The notes: generated by a model from the sequence alone, not told the origin. DNA of 64,000 nucleotides from Deuterostichococcus epilithicus (GCA_033439295.1 JAVTLE010000023.1:806001-870000); one strand, 5' to 3'. Positions 13,601 to 26,588 are shown, numbered from the stretch's first letter. A program made the numbers and translations.

Positions 13601-16600
13601 TCGGCGCCTGCTCGCTCCTCGTATCGGTAAGATATGAAGCTCCAGTGGAATGCCTGCGTTGGTAGCCATGTTGAGTGCCGTCTCAGTGCCCCCGCCAGCA
13701 CATCTTCTTCGCACTCAATGCAGATTTACTTCTAGGTTACTTGCATCACCAAAAGAACAAGAAATAGATGGACGGTTTTGAGTCACACCGATGCCTCACT
13801 GTCAGTGAAAATCTTCGCCAAGTTGCATGCAGGACGCGCACCTTCATGGCAGTCTCCACGCAGAACAGCGGCTCCCTGCCGAGGTCGTCATTCACCGCGT
13901 GCTGCGCCATTGCCTGGCGCCTCACATCCCGCTTGGCCTGCCTGCTGTCCTCAGTCCATGCCACGTCTTGCAGCAGCACCTACAGTAGGGAGAAGCGAGA
14001 GAAGTTCTCGAATGAACCCTAGAGTTGGTCATTCCCAGGAGTTCCGTAATGCAGCACCTGTCAATATGAGATGCGGACTGGCACAGGCACGAGTCTATGA
14101 TAGGCTTCTATCGTCGGCTGCGCTGAAGAACATGCAGGGTGCACAGGATGTAAGGAAGTATGCGAGGGGGAGGAGCGATGGCCACAGCGATACACTGTAT
14201 TTGGTTTGGAGTGCCTGGTAGGCACCTTGAGGAGCGGCTCAGGGTCGGTCGCCGACCTCGGCATGAAAAACAGCGCCTGCAATGCATCAGATGCTGTATT
14301 GCCTCTGGTGGCACAGTTGCTGTGAAGGTAGGAAAAGAAGTTATGCGAGCGGGCGAGAAGCAGCAACATGCGCAATTTTGCATCGGCTTTCTGCCTACAA
14401 ACTCACTGTGGTTACTGTAAGCGCCGCTGCGACAAGCTGGTTTGGCAAAAGCCCAAACCACGTCTGTAGGTAGTTCGAGCATAGGCCTTCATTGCTGAAC
14501 CAGAGGGCAGCGGTGCCTGCGCAGACAAGGTCCCGGCATGGCTCCATGTCATGTGGCACTGCCCACAGCTTCTGATCCGTGGCAGGCGCTTGCAATCCCG
14601 TCAACATTGAGACTCACAAACGAAGAGGAAGGTGGCGCAGAGTCCGCTGGTCTTTTTCTGCAGCAGGGTAGTAGAACTCCTGTTACTTCTGCAAGACGCA
14701 CATATGCTGGATTTGACAGTGCACAGCTGCCATGCGGCATGATAGAAGGCTACAGCATCGGTCAATTGCTTGGATTCTACCTGCAAGCGAGCGATGACAT
14801 GTCCAACCCTGGAAGCAGACAAACCCCTATCAGCCTGTGTTCAGCTGAGGGAATGCTTTCAGTCGGTTGCCAATAACACATCCCGGGCAAGGGTTGATGG
14901 TCACCTGAACTGAGCGTACGGTGCTGCTTTAAGGGCGCGAAAGGTGCGGCAGTAGTAGAACCCTGAGAGGACGGTGAACGCCCCAATGCCGCCCGCAATG
15001 AGTCTGCAGCAGGCAGCAAAGACGGTCTGAGACTGCCTCCAGCCTGTTGGTACATGAGCATATACCCATGTAAACAACGAACATGTGCATCGTTGGTTAC
15101 TGTCATACGCTGGCGCTGGCAAACGCAATGCACGCTGAGTGCTCACGACTTCACGAGGACACCTTGTGCTTTGATTCATGCAACCTGACATCTGCTTTGG
15201 ATAAGTGCAATTTGCAGCTCACCCGGTGACTACAGTAGTCCCATCGTCCCCGTCTCCACCGAGACTGTGGCAGAGCGCCACATACTCTGCACAGGTGGCG
15301 CCGTCTGCAAGCCATCATACCAAGAGCTGTGGCACGACCGTGCAGTGCAAGCATAGCACAAAGTACAGCAAGTGTTCAGACTACGAGCACTGTCGCATTG
15401 TATGCAACTAGAGTTACCTGCGCGAGGCGGTGGCGTAGTTGAGGCTCGCATGTAGCAGAGGTCCGCCTGCAGAGGGTTGGAGTGACAGCAACGAGATGTT
15501 CTCAATTTCATAGATATATTTCTGACGTATCATCATCCTTAATGTTCATACTGCCGGACAAAATGCGCACCCACCTGCAGCAGGCACCAGATCAGACCTG
15601 CGGCCACGATCAACAATGGATTCAGCAAAAGATGAGGAAGCGCTGCATGGGTGCACGTTTCCACGTCAGTCATGCATCCTGTTACCAAAGGTGATCTGTT
15701 TCTACACTATGCCCGCCAGAAAATGCACCTGACGGCCAGTGATGCCAAAGAGGGGCATCCAGAATGATGGCACTGTCTGCTCCTGCGATTGTGTCCATGT
15801 CATCTGCACGCCGCATTGGCGCACCCCTCCTCCTGCCTGCGAATAAGGGATTGTCAATTTGAATTCCAATGTCCCTGAGAGTCGGAGTCTTGGCACTGAG
15901 CATCGCGCATCACTTTCGCCAAGCATTGCTGACAAGAGCGGACAGGAATGACTGCGCAGGTTACAGCACCTGTGTCGCTGGCCGAGCTGCCAGAATGGCC
16001 TTGCCGCCAAGGTGCGGAGCAGTGAGCGGCCACCGACAGCAGGCAGAACAGTGTATTCCAACATGTCCTGCGCCGGTGCAGTGACTCGTGCTCATTGTCA
16101 AATGCTCCGTCATGTTTCAGTTGTATTTGTTGGGAATCATGGTACACCACAACCTGCAATCAGGTACATGCACATCAAGCCAGATGCAAATGATGAACAG
16201 ACCAGCCCATACCACCGAAGGAAGCCGCAGGTACTAGTGAAGGGGTGGGACAAGAAGCACTCGCTCGAGAGCAAGGCCGCATTGGGCGCTAGGTAGAAGC
16301 ACGCATTGAGGATCTGCCGCCACGGAAGAATCGAGTCATTCCATCACTTATTTTATTTGCCACTGTATCAGGAAGTGGACAGGTCAGACATGAAATGAAC
16401 AGATGAACTTGTTTTGAACAGGAACGAACAGAAGATGAAGAACAGAGATGAACAGATATAACAAAAGCACCTGAATCAGCAGCATTGCCCCGTACAACTG
16501 ACAGAGCCGGACCCTCCGTTTCGTCCATCTCCGCCCTCTGGTGCGCCACAGCTGCATGACGAAGACGGCAGCGGCCGCCAGCATGATGAGCAGGCACACG

Positions 16601-17410
16601 CCTGCCGGCCAAGAATGGCATTCAAGCCCGCTGTATCGGTTAGCCAGGGAAGCCGCAGCGACAACGCAGCAGGGAGCCACAGTACTGCAACACTGGAGGC
16701 AGATCGCAGTGTGGAGACGTACTGCTGCAGATCACGTTCAGCACCGCAAAGTGCTGCTTGTCAAACCAGGCGCTCTTGTCGTGGTTATTCCTCAGGAGAA
16801 TTTGCGCCAGCACGACCGCGGCAGCCACGGCCACCATCGTCTGCAGCAGCCCAATCAGCAGCTGCACAGCAGACAGGCACCGCTGTTGTCAGCGCAGTCG
16901 ATCAGAGTTGCCTTAGAAATGGGTTTATGGGCTGTAGTCGGCCCGTGACAGGGTGTGCCACCAGCTCGGCTTCCAGGGTTGAGTCCAGTTGGATCAGGCC
17001 ATCATGCAGTGCGCGCCCACCACCTCACCCGCGTCGTGTTGGCAGATTCACACTCCAGCTTCAGCACCACATGCGGGCTGGACAGGTCGAGGGCAGCAGT
17101 CTTTGGGGGACTGTCACTCGTGCATGGGCTGCTGTCCGCTTTGCTGCCGCTGCTGCTGCTGCTGCTGCCGTCGCTGCCGTTGGCACGGGTGCAGGACCCC
17201 GCTCCGCTTTCATCGCGTGCTGCTGTGACGCCATCACCTGCGAATACATGATTCGCGAATGCGTGGGCGCCCAGGTACCACCGCAAGCACATGTACATCG
17301 TGTGGTTTGGTCTGCAGGATCAAGCTCTGCAGGGCTGTTACACTTGCCTGCGACGCTGCGTAACGCTGATGTCGCTTCCTGAGGGTGCGGGGCTGCCCCT
17401 TGCTCCACAT
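10619..17410 (-). CDS. Class-3 lipase copy 3 (L3), sn1-DAG-lipase-like membrane lipase
   Basis: Third tandem copy with the same exon order as L2. Proposed start ATG at 17410 (MWSKGQPRTLRKRHQR), stop at 10619-10621. Hydrophobic segments lie at about 16860-16750, 16630-16470, 15630-15580 and 15020-14930 (FAACCRLIAGGIGAFTVLS). The lipase domain has DPRIEAALKLFELDSIEV and AIVLAFRGTAS at 13420-13250, GHSLGG near 12460, YTFGAPRVGNSAFVADANRH at 12250, GDLIVRPTPLEKRL at 11750 and PHFLSQYANSFMRVL at 11500. Catalytic exons are almost identical to L2 in protein, while several 3'-half introns differ by substitutions and indels. That suggests purifying selection on both copies. Function is inferred as for L2: lipid hydrolysis at a membrane. 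The gene lies head to tail with L2, with about 1.2 kb between the L3 stop and the L2 start. Confidence 0.82.
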
Positions 17411-19115
17411 CCGCAGGCCTACCGCGCTGCGCCACCCATGAGGTCGGCGTACGCCACTCGCCCCTCAATGCCTCGTCTGCGTCTGCCGTACAGACACAAT
17501 GCATCATGAGGTATCTGAAGCGAGGTCGGAATGGCGAAGATCTCCCTCAGAGACCTTGCCTCACCACCCTGCCAGGGGACCACGCCCCATTTGGCATCAG
17601 GTGACTAAACCGTGCTATAACGGCAGTTCTATATGCGCGCGGTGCAGACACCTACGCAATCGAGTGTTGAACGATCTGAGAGTCTGCGCTGCGAGCAGAT
17701 CCCACGGCCTCACCTGCCAAGAGCCTGCTGAGCCCGATAAACATATCTTGTCACGACCTGGCCCCGTGTCTAACGAGTGCATGTGAGCGTGCTGCCGAGA
17801 GATTCTGCGAGTATGCACTGCCTCGCATTCTGGTGCGTAGGCGGCCTGAAGAGGTCAACCTGTGGAGACCATGGGCAACCTATGAACCTATGCATCACAT
17901 GAACACACACGTAACCCTGCCCGTCCGAGAAGACCAGTGCAGACGAGCCAAGCGTGAGCTCCTTTCCCAGTCCCATCTGCAGGAAGACAAAGGGTGGTTG
18001 ACAATCGAGATCTGCCCTCAGCCCAGTATTCATCTCCCAGTGTTCACACACACAGTCGAAACAGGAACAAGGCATCATGTGCAAAAGAGTATTCCCGGTC
18101 GTGTCAAACTGAAAAACAATGGACCGCCACATTGTCAATTAAACTTGGGCTGCCTGCAACAGGCTGCCTGCCAAATCGGTTGCGATTCGCTTGCGAAATT
18201 AGCGACTTCTGCCAGTCGCCAGCAGGTGAAACCAGCAGGTGCCAGCAGGGGTGCATCGAGGGTTGTGCGACATGCTGAAGAAAGCCCGGTCCCAAAAGAA
18301 CTGGGACAGCGAAACCTGGGCTGAGAGCCTGTCTCCATGCACACGCAGCCATGCGCGGTACCGCACACCACAAAACTTACCAGGAGGTACCATCATACGC
18401 GCAAATTCCGCCGCGAGTAGGAGCGACTTGGCACGCTGAGAGGGTTAGAAGTGATCACGGGGTTTGAACCCTCGGACAGACACTGGTACAAGTATGCCAG
18501 GGCCGCACCCCGGTCTAGGAGCAATTTATATGCCGGAGCGGCTGGCCAACACCTCTAGTAGAGGGATGCAGGTCAAGCTGGAGCGAGGCAACCTGTTGCT
18601 GGAACATTCCGCTATGCTCAATCGCATCTTGCAGCGTTGTTTCATACAGTGTTGCTCAAACACTGAGAACCTTCATCTTGAGATGTCAAGATGCACAGCA
18701 ACATGTGCACACATAAATTTCACCCGACGTGCCAGCACGCCAGCAGTCCCTGTCGCAAAATACTTTGATTGTTCAGACAGGTCGTAAGCCGCATTCCAGA
18801 TGGCGTGGTATAAGCACCAGGTCACCCTGGCCTTCCCCTCAGATTCTGTTCAAAGTCACAGAACAGGCCCGGCCGACACTACTTTCGCCCTGCTGCTGCG
18901 GCCGCAGCCTCTCGGCGGCAGCAGTCGAACTGACAGGCTGCCCCTGCAGCAGCCACAGTCAGGACTGCACTGCACTGCACTGCACTGCACTGCGCTATGC
19001 TGTTACCCTGGCGCGCTTGCCCGCCAAGTGCCTCTGAGCACGCACGCCTGACAGGCGCACGCCTGCAAGGGCTCAGAAAGCCTGTGGCCGCCGACGACGG
19101 CTGCCGCCCGAGCGC
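17411..19115. other. Intergenic region between L3 and GTP cyclohydrolase I
   Basis: 17411-18350 is the third copy of the lipase promoter-side spacer. 18350-19115 is unique sequence that should contain the GTP cyclohydrolase 3' UTR. It includes a short pentanucleotide array near 18964-18991. No convincing gene is seen. Confidence 0.55.
18964..18991. repeat. Pentanucleotide microsatellite (ctgca)n
   Basis: Five to six direct copies of a 5-bp unit (ctgca / tgcac) in intergenic DNA. The unit does not match plant or Chlamydomonas telomere repeats. Confidence 0.85.
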
Positions 19116-22100
19116 TCAGCTGAGGCACAGGCTGAGCAGCAGCTGGCTGCGGGCTGCCCCGTCCTGGGCCAGGGTGCCCCGCGCCGCCACGGTGGTCGTG
19201 CTGCTGGCGTGCTTCTCCACCCCGCGCGCTATCATGCACATGTGCAGCGCCTCCACGACGACCAGCACCCCCCGCGCGCCGGCCAGCTGCTCGACGGCGC
19301 CCGCCAGCTCGTGCGTGAAGCGCTCCTGGACGGAGGACAGCGATGAGGGTGATTAGCGATCATGCAACACAAACCTGAGTCAGCCGCGGAGTACAGCACG
19401 CGCTGGCGGTTCGAAGGCAGCGAGGGAGCAGCGCCACTGTGCAGACACCATTGCGGCAGCCACCCCCATGCCCGCTCGCCACGACCCGGCACCAGCTTCT
19501 CGGCCAGCATGCGAGGGGCCTGCTGCCCCGCCCAAATTTCAAATGCGCAAGATCAAACTTAGGGAGGCGACCAGGCGGTACCAATTCAAATCGGGCCCGA
19601 CCGGTGCCCAGAAGAATGAAAGACTCCCTTTCATTCCCCTTGCCGGCGCGCGCACACATACCTGGATCTGCAGGCGCTTGCTGTACATGGCGACCGTGGC
19701 CTCCACCTGCGCCACCGTCAGGCGGCGCGGCGCGCCGCTGCCCTCCGCGGGGATGTACGCCACGTGGGTGGTGCCATAAAAGGGGAGCAGGTGGTGCTCG
19801 CACTGCGCAGCGAGAGGCGCATCGGTCAGCCAGTTGATCAGTCGGGAGGTATCCAGGTGGTCAAATACTTGGTTGGGGAAACTACATCCAGGCGCACAGC
19901 TGATACACACCATGCGGCATGGTAAACCCACATCAATCTGCAAGGGGCCTGGTGCCTTGGAAGGGGGAGCAGATGGAGAGGGGCACCTGCGAGGCGAAGC
20001 GGACATGAAACTCCTCGACACCATGCGACGCCGCCACGTCGTTGCGCCGCGCCAGCCCCTGCAGCCAAGCAGCAGGCGTCAGCACTCTGGCAGGCCAATG
20101 ACATGAAATTTGCCAGTGCTAGACAGGCTTCGCCCCCCAATGACATGAACTCAGCACCAAGCTGCAGCCGCTGCTGCAGTCATCGGCATGTCCAGCCCTC
20201 CATGCGGCTGACTGGCAACAGCTTATACACACATGAGGCCGACTACACAGAGCAGTAGTCGGGTTTGGCCATGATGGCGGGGCAGCGTGAACATTGGCAT
20301 GTCTTCAGGTAAATGGCAACACGGCAACAAGTCCCTCTGAACTCGAGCTCTCAGAAATCGAAACTTCACACCTGGGGCGCAACGGAGCAGCAGTCGGGGT
20401 CTGCCATGATGGTGCGCAGCGACACGCTGTAGCCGGCCGTCGACGCCAGCAGCTGCCGCACATACGACTGCGCGCCGCCCTCCAGGCCCTGCGGTGCCAA
20501 TGGGGGCGCAGGTGCCTCAGCCGCCGTATTCATGTGCCCAAACGCAAGCGGCAAGTATGTGCTGGGACAACGCTCTGCCGCCCTGGCGACCGACCACTGA
20601 GGACTGGTCACCCAGTGGTCTTCAGAGAGTCTCTTGAGCAGGGTCCCAACAGTCCCACCTGGCGCATGTGCTGCGGGACGACAGAGTCCAGCAGCACCGA
20701 CACGGCGGCTTCCATGACCTCGGGGCCGGGCCGCCCTGTCGCCACTACTGCCAGAACCTGCGGCGCGTACGCCATGTCTGTGTCCTGCTGTTGCGGGCTC
20801 TGCTGCTGCGGATCCTGGTGCTGCTGCCGCTGCCGCTCCCGCTGCTCCGCCTGCTGCTGCAGCTGCCGCGGGTGCGGCTGCGCGAGCGCCGCCGCGTAAG
20901 TGGCGGTCGGGTGGCGCAGCCCGCGGCCGACCACGGAGCGCTTCTCCACGGGCTCCATCACTGCGCGCCGCACGCAAGTCGATTTTGGTGAAGCCCGAAG
21001 CTGCACACCTTGTGTACAGCTTAAGCAGGGTACACCATTGCGTAATCATGCCGATTGACCCCCCGGGACCAGCAGGGTCACGGCGAGGCATGTGTCGAAT
21101 GGCATGGGTGATGGATGTACTTGCTGGAAACCAAGCCACCTGTGCGGGGTCCAGAGGGCATGCCGTTGGCGGGCGTGACGGGCACGCCATTGAGCCGCAG
21201 CAGAGCCAGGAACTCCTGCGCGGATGAGGATACCAGCTGCTCAGCAGCTGCAGTTGCTGCGGTGCCGCAGCACACCCTGTCATAGCTCGGCAGCCAGGGG
21301 ACTTCCTTGTGGCCACAGCGCCCACAAGATAACACACCTAAGCTTCCTGGTTCTAAAGGGTGACAGCCTCTATGGCAGCCTGTTCACCGTGGCGCGGTAG
21401 CTGTTGGGCTCGGCGAACACGCCGTGCGCCGAGCTGGTCAGGTGCGTCGGCGCATCCGGCCCCTCCGCCATATGCTTGGCCTGCGGTGGCACGTTCCCAC
21501 ACGACTGTCATTTGGGAGCTCCGATATTTTCCGCCACATGAGGTGACTGTTGCAAGGGACGCCTACAGCGGCATCATGCCGGACCCAAGCACTGCACCCC
21601 CTTTTCTGCCGGTTTGTAAGCTTCCTGCTAAACGTACAGCTGAGTGAACACGACGCTGTAGATCAGTGTTGCAAAAGCCCACCTCCACCAGAACGGCGGC
21701 GCCGTCGGGCGACAGCTGGTCGATGAGCGCCTTGAGGATCTGGTCCGTGAACGCCTGCTGGTCCTGGAATCGCCTGTAGGAACCCCATCGGAACCGCTCA
21801 GCAACTCTGAACATAGCTTGCAGCCTGTGCTGCTGGGTTCAACAGGCTGTAGTGCACGGCAGGGACGGGTCCACCACAGCCAGTGGATGGTGCCTGCAAT
21901 CGGTGCAACCTCCACACATTGGCCGAGCCGCACCTGGCGAAGAGGCCGGTGAGCCGAGCGAACTTACTCAGCCCCAGTACCACACCGTGGGACGGCATGT
22001 ACGCAATGTGGCACCGCCCGTGGAATGGTAGCAGGTTTGCACTTGATGTGGATGCAAACTCGATGTCCCTTACCTACAACACCGACACAGCAATTACTTG

Positions 22101-23455
22101 GTGCCTAAAGAATATTTCCCAGCGTACACCCAGCTGTCAGGCTGTGGCCAGTGTTCAGCAGCCCCGGCTCTGAGAGTTGGGGGAGAGTGGCATGTCGCAA
22201 CACGACACGTCGAAATGTGGAGCCCACGTATGGCGACTGACAAAGGGCCAGAGCGCTGCAGCCCCTCTTGCTGTGGCCTTGAACCGTGACTGGAGCGCAC
22301 CAGCAGACGCGCATGCGAAAATGACTCATGCTGACTGCAGCAGTGCAGGAAGTTCAAAGTATAGCTTCATGCTTGTTGGGACGATCAAGAGACACAGTGC
22401 ACGCCAAAAGACTCATGTCTGCGCTAGCACAACACCACCATGCCTGCCACCTGCGAATCCTTTTCGAGTCAGATTTGAGTCTGTGGTAGCACACGAAGTG
22501 GTCTCCGACTCACCATGACCATGCCGCCGCCTCCGCGGCTGACTGTTGGCTCATCGAACAGAGCCTGCCCCAGCACGCTGCAGTGGAAGATCAAGCGCCA
22601 GGTGAATGCACAGTCAAATCTCGAAAATCGAAAGATATATTGAGATATATTGCACACAAGGGCTCAACACGACGAGCACGACAGAGCAACGCCGCGGCGT
22701 CCATCTGTCAGCGGTCATCTGTCAGCAATGAGAGCAGCACCGCACCTGTCCACATCCTGACTGTAGCCCGTGGTGATGTCCAACCAGGCTTTGGCCACCC
22801 GCTGCAATCACCAACAACTCGGATGTTTGCCTGATCATCGCGACATGTGGGCCAGTCGCTGCGTGCGAGCTATGGGACATGGTAGCTTGTGAGCGGACCT
22901 CTGCATCATTCAAGAAGTACTGGACCGGCTTCACAATCAGCTTGACTATTCTGCGCGCACCTTGGGCGTGTCGCGCAGTCCCTGCCGGTCGGGGTCCTCA
23001 CCGACTCCCGCAAGCAGCGTTCGCACAGCCGCCTATGCCAAACGCAGTGCACAATGTTGTAACGCGCTGATCCGGCTTTCACTGCGTACAATGCAAGCCA
23101 GGGTCCGGAAGACGCCGAGTCGTGCCGTCTGACGTGTTGCAGCTGCGATTGAGAACCGCTGCGGGCTGCTGTTACTCAGACGGCCCAATGACATCTTGCA
23201 CATGACAGATGCCGCTCTCGAAATGATCTCCACCTGCATGTGCTCGCCAGGGAGGCGGCCGGCCTCCTCAGCCTGGCCTTCCGACGTGTCGCAGTCTATG
23301 GCTGCCGTGCTGAAGGCCTCGCTAGCGCTGAGGCTCTCCGCGGAGTTGCTGCTGCACGGTCGCTCCAGCACACCATCAAACGCCGGGCCGCCGTCAAACG
23401 CCAGCACCTCCGCCTGCTGCTGCTCTTTCAGCGGCTGCCGCAGCTCCACCTCCAT
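19116..23455 (-). CDS. GTP cyclohydrolase I, plant-type tandem-domain enzyme
   Basis: First enzyme of pterin synthesis: GTP to 7,8-dihydroneopterin triphosphate plus formate. Thirteen exons join in phase to 551 residues: 23455-23234, 23032-22961, 22801-22746, 22577-22514, 22073-21934, 21773-21683, 21480-21388, 21215-21140, 20960-20659, 20488-20372, 20058-19987, 19802-19662, 19325-19116. Domain 1 has [61 protein letters not shown] and [11 protein letters not shown], but lacks the Cys/His zinc ligands (ANLLPF replaces CEHH). Domain 2 has [20 protein letters not shown] and [11 protein letters not shown] with the zinc Cys/His residues, but has lost the GLSK substrate loop ([15 protein letters not shown]). 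This reciprocal decay matches plant GCHI, where both halves are needed (family knowledge). A Gln-rich linker (about 20890-20760) makes it longer than the plant enzymes. All 12 introns are GT-AG. The N-terminal 74 residues are unlike the family and may be a leader. Confidence 0.93.
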
Positions 23456-24081
23456 CCCCAGACAAGCTGCAGATAGCGTGGCAGCAGCGCTTGGCTGCCG
23501 GCGCTGCTAGACTTCAAGGTCCACGTCGGGTAGAACACCACCAGGTGCAGTAGCCGCTATGCAGGATAAGCAGCCTAACACACACTACCGGAATCGAGTC
23601 GCAACGATGCGCTAACGTCCGGTGATTTTCCTACACCAAAGTGGATGACGCTGTCAGCTGCCGTGCGACGTGCTGATGCTTCGATACACCACGTGCGGAC
23701 TGTGGCAAGGCGAGAGAAGCGACAGGACCGAGACAAGGTTAGAAAGTTCTACAAAAGCTGCAACCGTCCGCGCGTTCGAAGCGAAGACAGCCCTGCCATC
23801 GATGCCGGCGACGCTGGTGCATCGTCTGACCGCCTCAGATGTAAAACCCTTGCCACATCGGCTTGCAACCCGATAGCACCAGTGCACCGCCAATCAAACG
23901 CTAAACCCTGTTGAGCCTGTGAAGCCTCTGATCACCGTTTACAGTAAGAACGAAACCAGAGTGGTCAGCACTTATGATGCCATACAAGCGCCTGGTCGCT
24001 GCGAGAATTTCGTGACGACATGATACATGGCGAAACACGCGCCGCCGGTTGCGCCGCCCCAAAAATAATGCAACAAAACCC
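23456..24081. other. Intergenic region upstream of GTP cyclohydrolase I
   Basis: About 0.6 kb between two minus-strand genes; it should hold the GTP cyclohydrolase promoter and the 3' UTR of the BI-1 gene. No gene, RNA or strong motif is recognised. Confidence 0.5.
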
Positions 24082-26588
24082 CTACTCGTCCTTGCGGCGC
24101 TTGCGCTCCTCCTTGCGCGCTTCCTTCTGCATCAGGATGACCTGCAGGAGGGAGAGGGCCAAAAAGAGTTGGGTATTGCACTCGAGAGGCGGCAGACCCT
24201 GTGCCGCCTGTGTATCGTGCTCACTGGCCCTAACAGCGCAGCGCTGACTCGGCAACAGCATGCAGCCCTCGGAAAAGAGCCAGACCCAAGAGAGCCGCCC
24301 ACCAGGATCCGAACGAAGATCGCGGCGAAGTCGACAAACAGGTCCAGCGCGTGCTTGACCTGCAATGCGCAAATGACGCAGCAAATTTACTGACTGCGTT
24401 TGGCGCACTGTCCTGGCTGCTTGCACCCAGGATCCACCACAGCGCGTTCGATGCAGAACAGCAGGGCTGCCAGCAAATGACGTATGTATCAGCCTTACGT
24501 GGTCCAGGTTCCCGGCGAATGCCTGCTCGACGATGACCTGCAAGGAGGGGGGTTCCAGGGTTGGTGGTGTGCACAATGCCAAGCGCGCATTGAGGCAAGA
24601 ACCGACATGGTTGTCATCAAGTGGCATATGCAGGAGCGCTGATGGTGCAAGACGGCAAAGCAGCAGAGACGCACTTGCGTGTCGAAGAGCACGTAGCCGA
24701 TGAAGACCTGCACGGACAATGCAGTCGACGGCGAATGATACCATTGCAAAGACGGCTAACAAACATGGTCTTTCGTCGCAGCAAGCGGCGTTCGATGTGG
24801 CATGCTGTTGCCGACATACACTGCTGCACGATCATTCAATGCACGTTCAGCAGCAGCCTACCAGCAGGCCGCCATACAGCTCCGCCTGCGCAGGTGGCAA
24901 TTACCGTTACAGGCCCAGCCCGACGCTTCTCGGTCATTCGGTTGCAAATGATCGCAGTATAGCAGCAACTTGCAGGTGGAACTATGCAGCAGCACCATGC
25001 GGGCAGGTGGCAGCACCAGGCAGGGCGGGCTTGAGGGACAGTGTGCCGCACCTGGAATGCCATCGACCGCGCTCCGGGGAGCAGCCATGTCGCGAAGCGC
25101 ATGACCATGAAGCAGCTGATGGCCGCTGAAAGGCTGCCGCCAATGTACAGCAGGCTGCAGCACAAAGGCACGGCATCACTGACTTGACACACAGCAACAC
25201 ACGCTCGTGTAGGAGCATTTGACGCTGGTTCTGTCCCGGTTGCTGGTGCAGAAAAGGACCTCGGAGGCTTACAACCCCAGGGAAAGCTCCGATGTCAGCC
25301 TGGCCTCCCACACATTTCTGCCGGGTATCGACTGACGGGAGAGCAAACACAGAAGCCAGCAAGGCAAGCATGACTGGGAGGACTCTGTGCTGAGCATGTG
25401 CAAGTGCAGATGCTTGGGAGTGCTGGGAGGCACCTGCGGCGGCGGGACACCAGCGCAGCAGCCGAAAAGCACGCAAACAGCGCCTGCATGGGTGGGGGTG
25501 CGGGCGTCAGCAGCAACAGGCACACTCACATGGAGGCCGCTGCAGGCTCATTCTACGGGCATCAAGGCGGAGCATGTCCGTTTTTGTCTCAGCCCCTGGT
25601 CAGCTGTGCAGGCAGGCAAGAAGTTTGTCCTGCAACGCCTGATCGATGCCCCCTACTCACCGCAGTGCCCAGGAAGGCCGTCAGGACCAGCCCGCTATCC
25701 ATCGCCACTGCCGCGGCGATCAGCGGCCCAAGCGATGCGCCCTGCGAAAACGCCGCTCCTGCAAGCAGCGCGTAGCTGCGGACACAAACGAATCTCTGTC
25801 AACTCTAAGGGCTTGTCAAATTTGCAGGGCTGCATGGCCAGCCGCCCAGCACAGGAAGCGTGCATTGCCTCCTGCGCATCCCACATGTTCTTATGCCCTC
25901 CATTCATTTCTGATGAAGCTAGCTGGCAGAGTCTGCCGACAGAGGCTGCGACTCACCGCTTGTTGAGGTTCTGCGGCTCCGGCGGCGTTGCAGTCAGCCA
26001 CACGACGGAGCCCACGAAGGTGAGCATGGTCAGCCAGCCGCCCAGGCCCGTCATTAGGTTGAAGTAGACTCCAACTGCTGAAACAGCGAGCGCCGCCGCC
26101 AGTGTTGCGTACACCTGCACAGCCGTAAGCCAGTATGTCGAAGATGTAGTTGCAACCCGATGTGGACCTCGGCAGACGCTGCAGCTGCTTGCTATGCAAC
26201 AGCAGTGCAATTTGCAGCGGCGCAAAAGCGTAGGTGCACGGATGCCTGTGCCCGCGGCATAGGCCGAAGCTTACCTTTTCGACATGTTTTTGCACCGCAG
26301 GCGTCCTGTAGGGCATGGCGACCGGTCAGAGGTGGCCTTGCAGGGGTGCTTGGAAGCTTCCGAGGGTGTCACCACACGCATGATTCCGTGTCACAAGTAA
26401 ATGTACCTCAGCTGATACATGCTTCAGCAGCGCATGCGTTGCATGCTGAAGCTGGTTATCGCTACAATGACACAGTGTAGTCAGGGAGATCAGACATCCA
26501 CTCACAGCTCAGTGAATTTGAAGAGCGTGTCTGCATTGAAGCGGGACGCCTGCGAGCCGGCCCCCGAGAACCTGTTCACGAAGTCCAT
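24082..26588 (-). CDS. Bax inhibitor-1 (TMBIM family), ER membrane cell-death suppressor
   Basis: Eleven exons join in phase to 250 residues, close to the roughly 247 of plant BI-1: 26588-26506, 26305-26275, 26114-25957, 25775-25661, 25483-25434, 25154-25052, 24885-24862, 24707-24675, 24537-24499, 24359-24303, 24141-24082. It begins MDFVNRFSGAGSQASRFNAD. Family landmarks are TPAVQKHVEKVYATLAAALA, FSQGASLGPLIAAAV, SLLYIGGSLSAAISCFMV, ELYGGLLVFIGYVLFDTQ, IVEQAFAGNLDHVKHALDLF and VDFAAIFVRIL. About six to seven hydrophobic segments fit the family, and the C-terminus is the usual short basic tail (KEERKRRKDE). BI-1 sits in the ER membrane, influences calcium leak and suppresses stress-induced death (family knowledge). 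All 10 introns are GT-AG. It is divergent from the TPR gene, 228 bp away. Confidence 0.95.

Larger units (their letters stand above)
1..18350. repeat. Three-unit tandem segmental duplication (about 7.5 and 8.0 kb units)
   Basis: The landmark gaggtccgcctgcagagggt recurs at 1, 7451 and 15458, giving unit lengths of 7450 and 8007 bp. Each unit holds one lipase gene plus its flanks. Promoter-side sequence is repeated as well: the block near 2360-2450 recurs at 9850-10000 and 17890-18000, and the block ending near 2450 recurs at 10170-10300 and 18210-18340. Similarity to the array fades after about 18350. Confidence 0.9.

Noticed and set aside
18964-18991. Interstitial telomere repeat
   Set aside because: The unit is ctgca, unlike TTTAGGG or TTTTAGGG types known in green algae.
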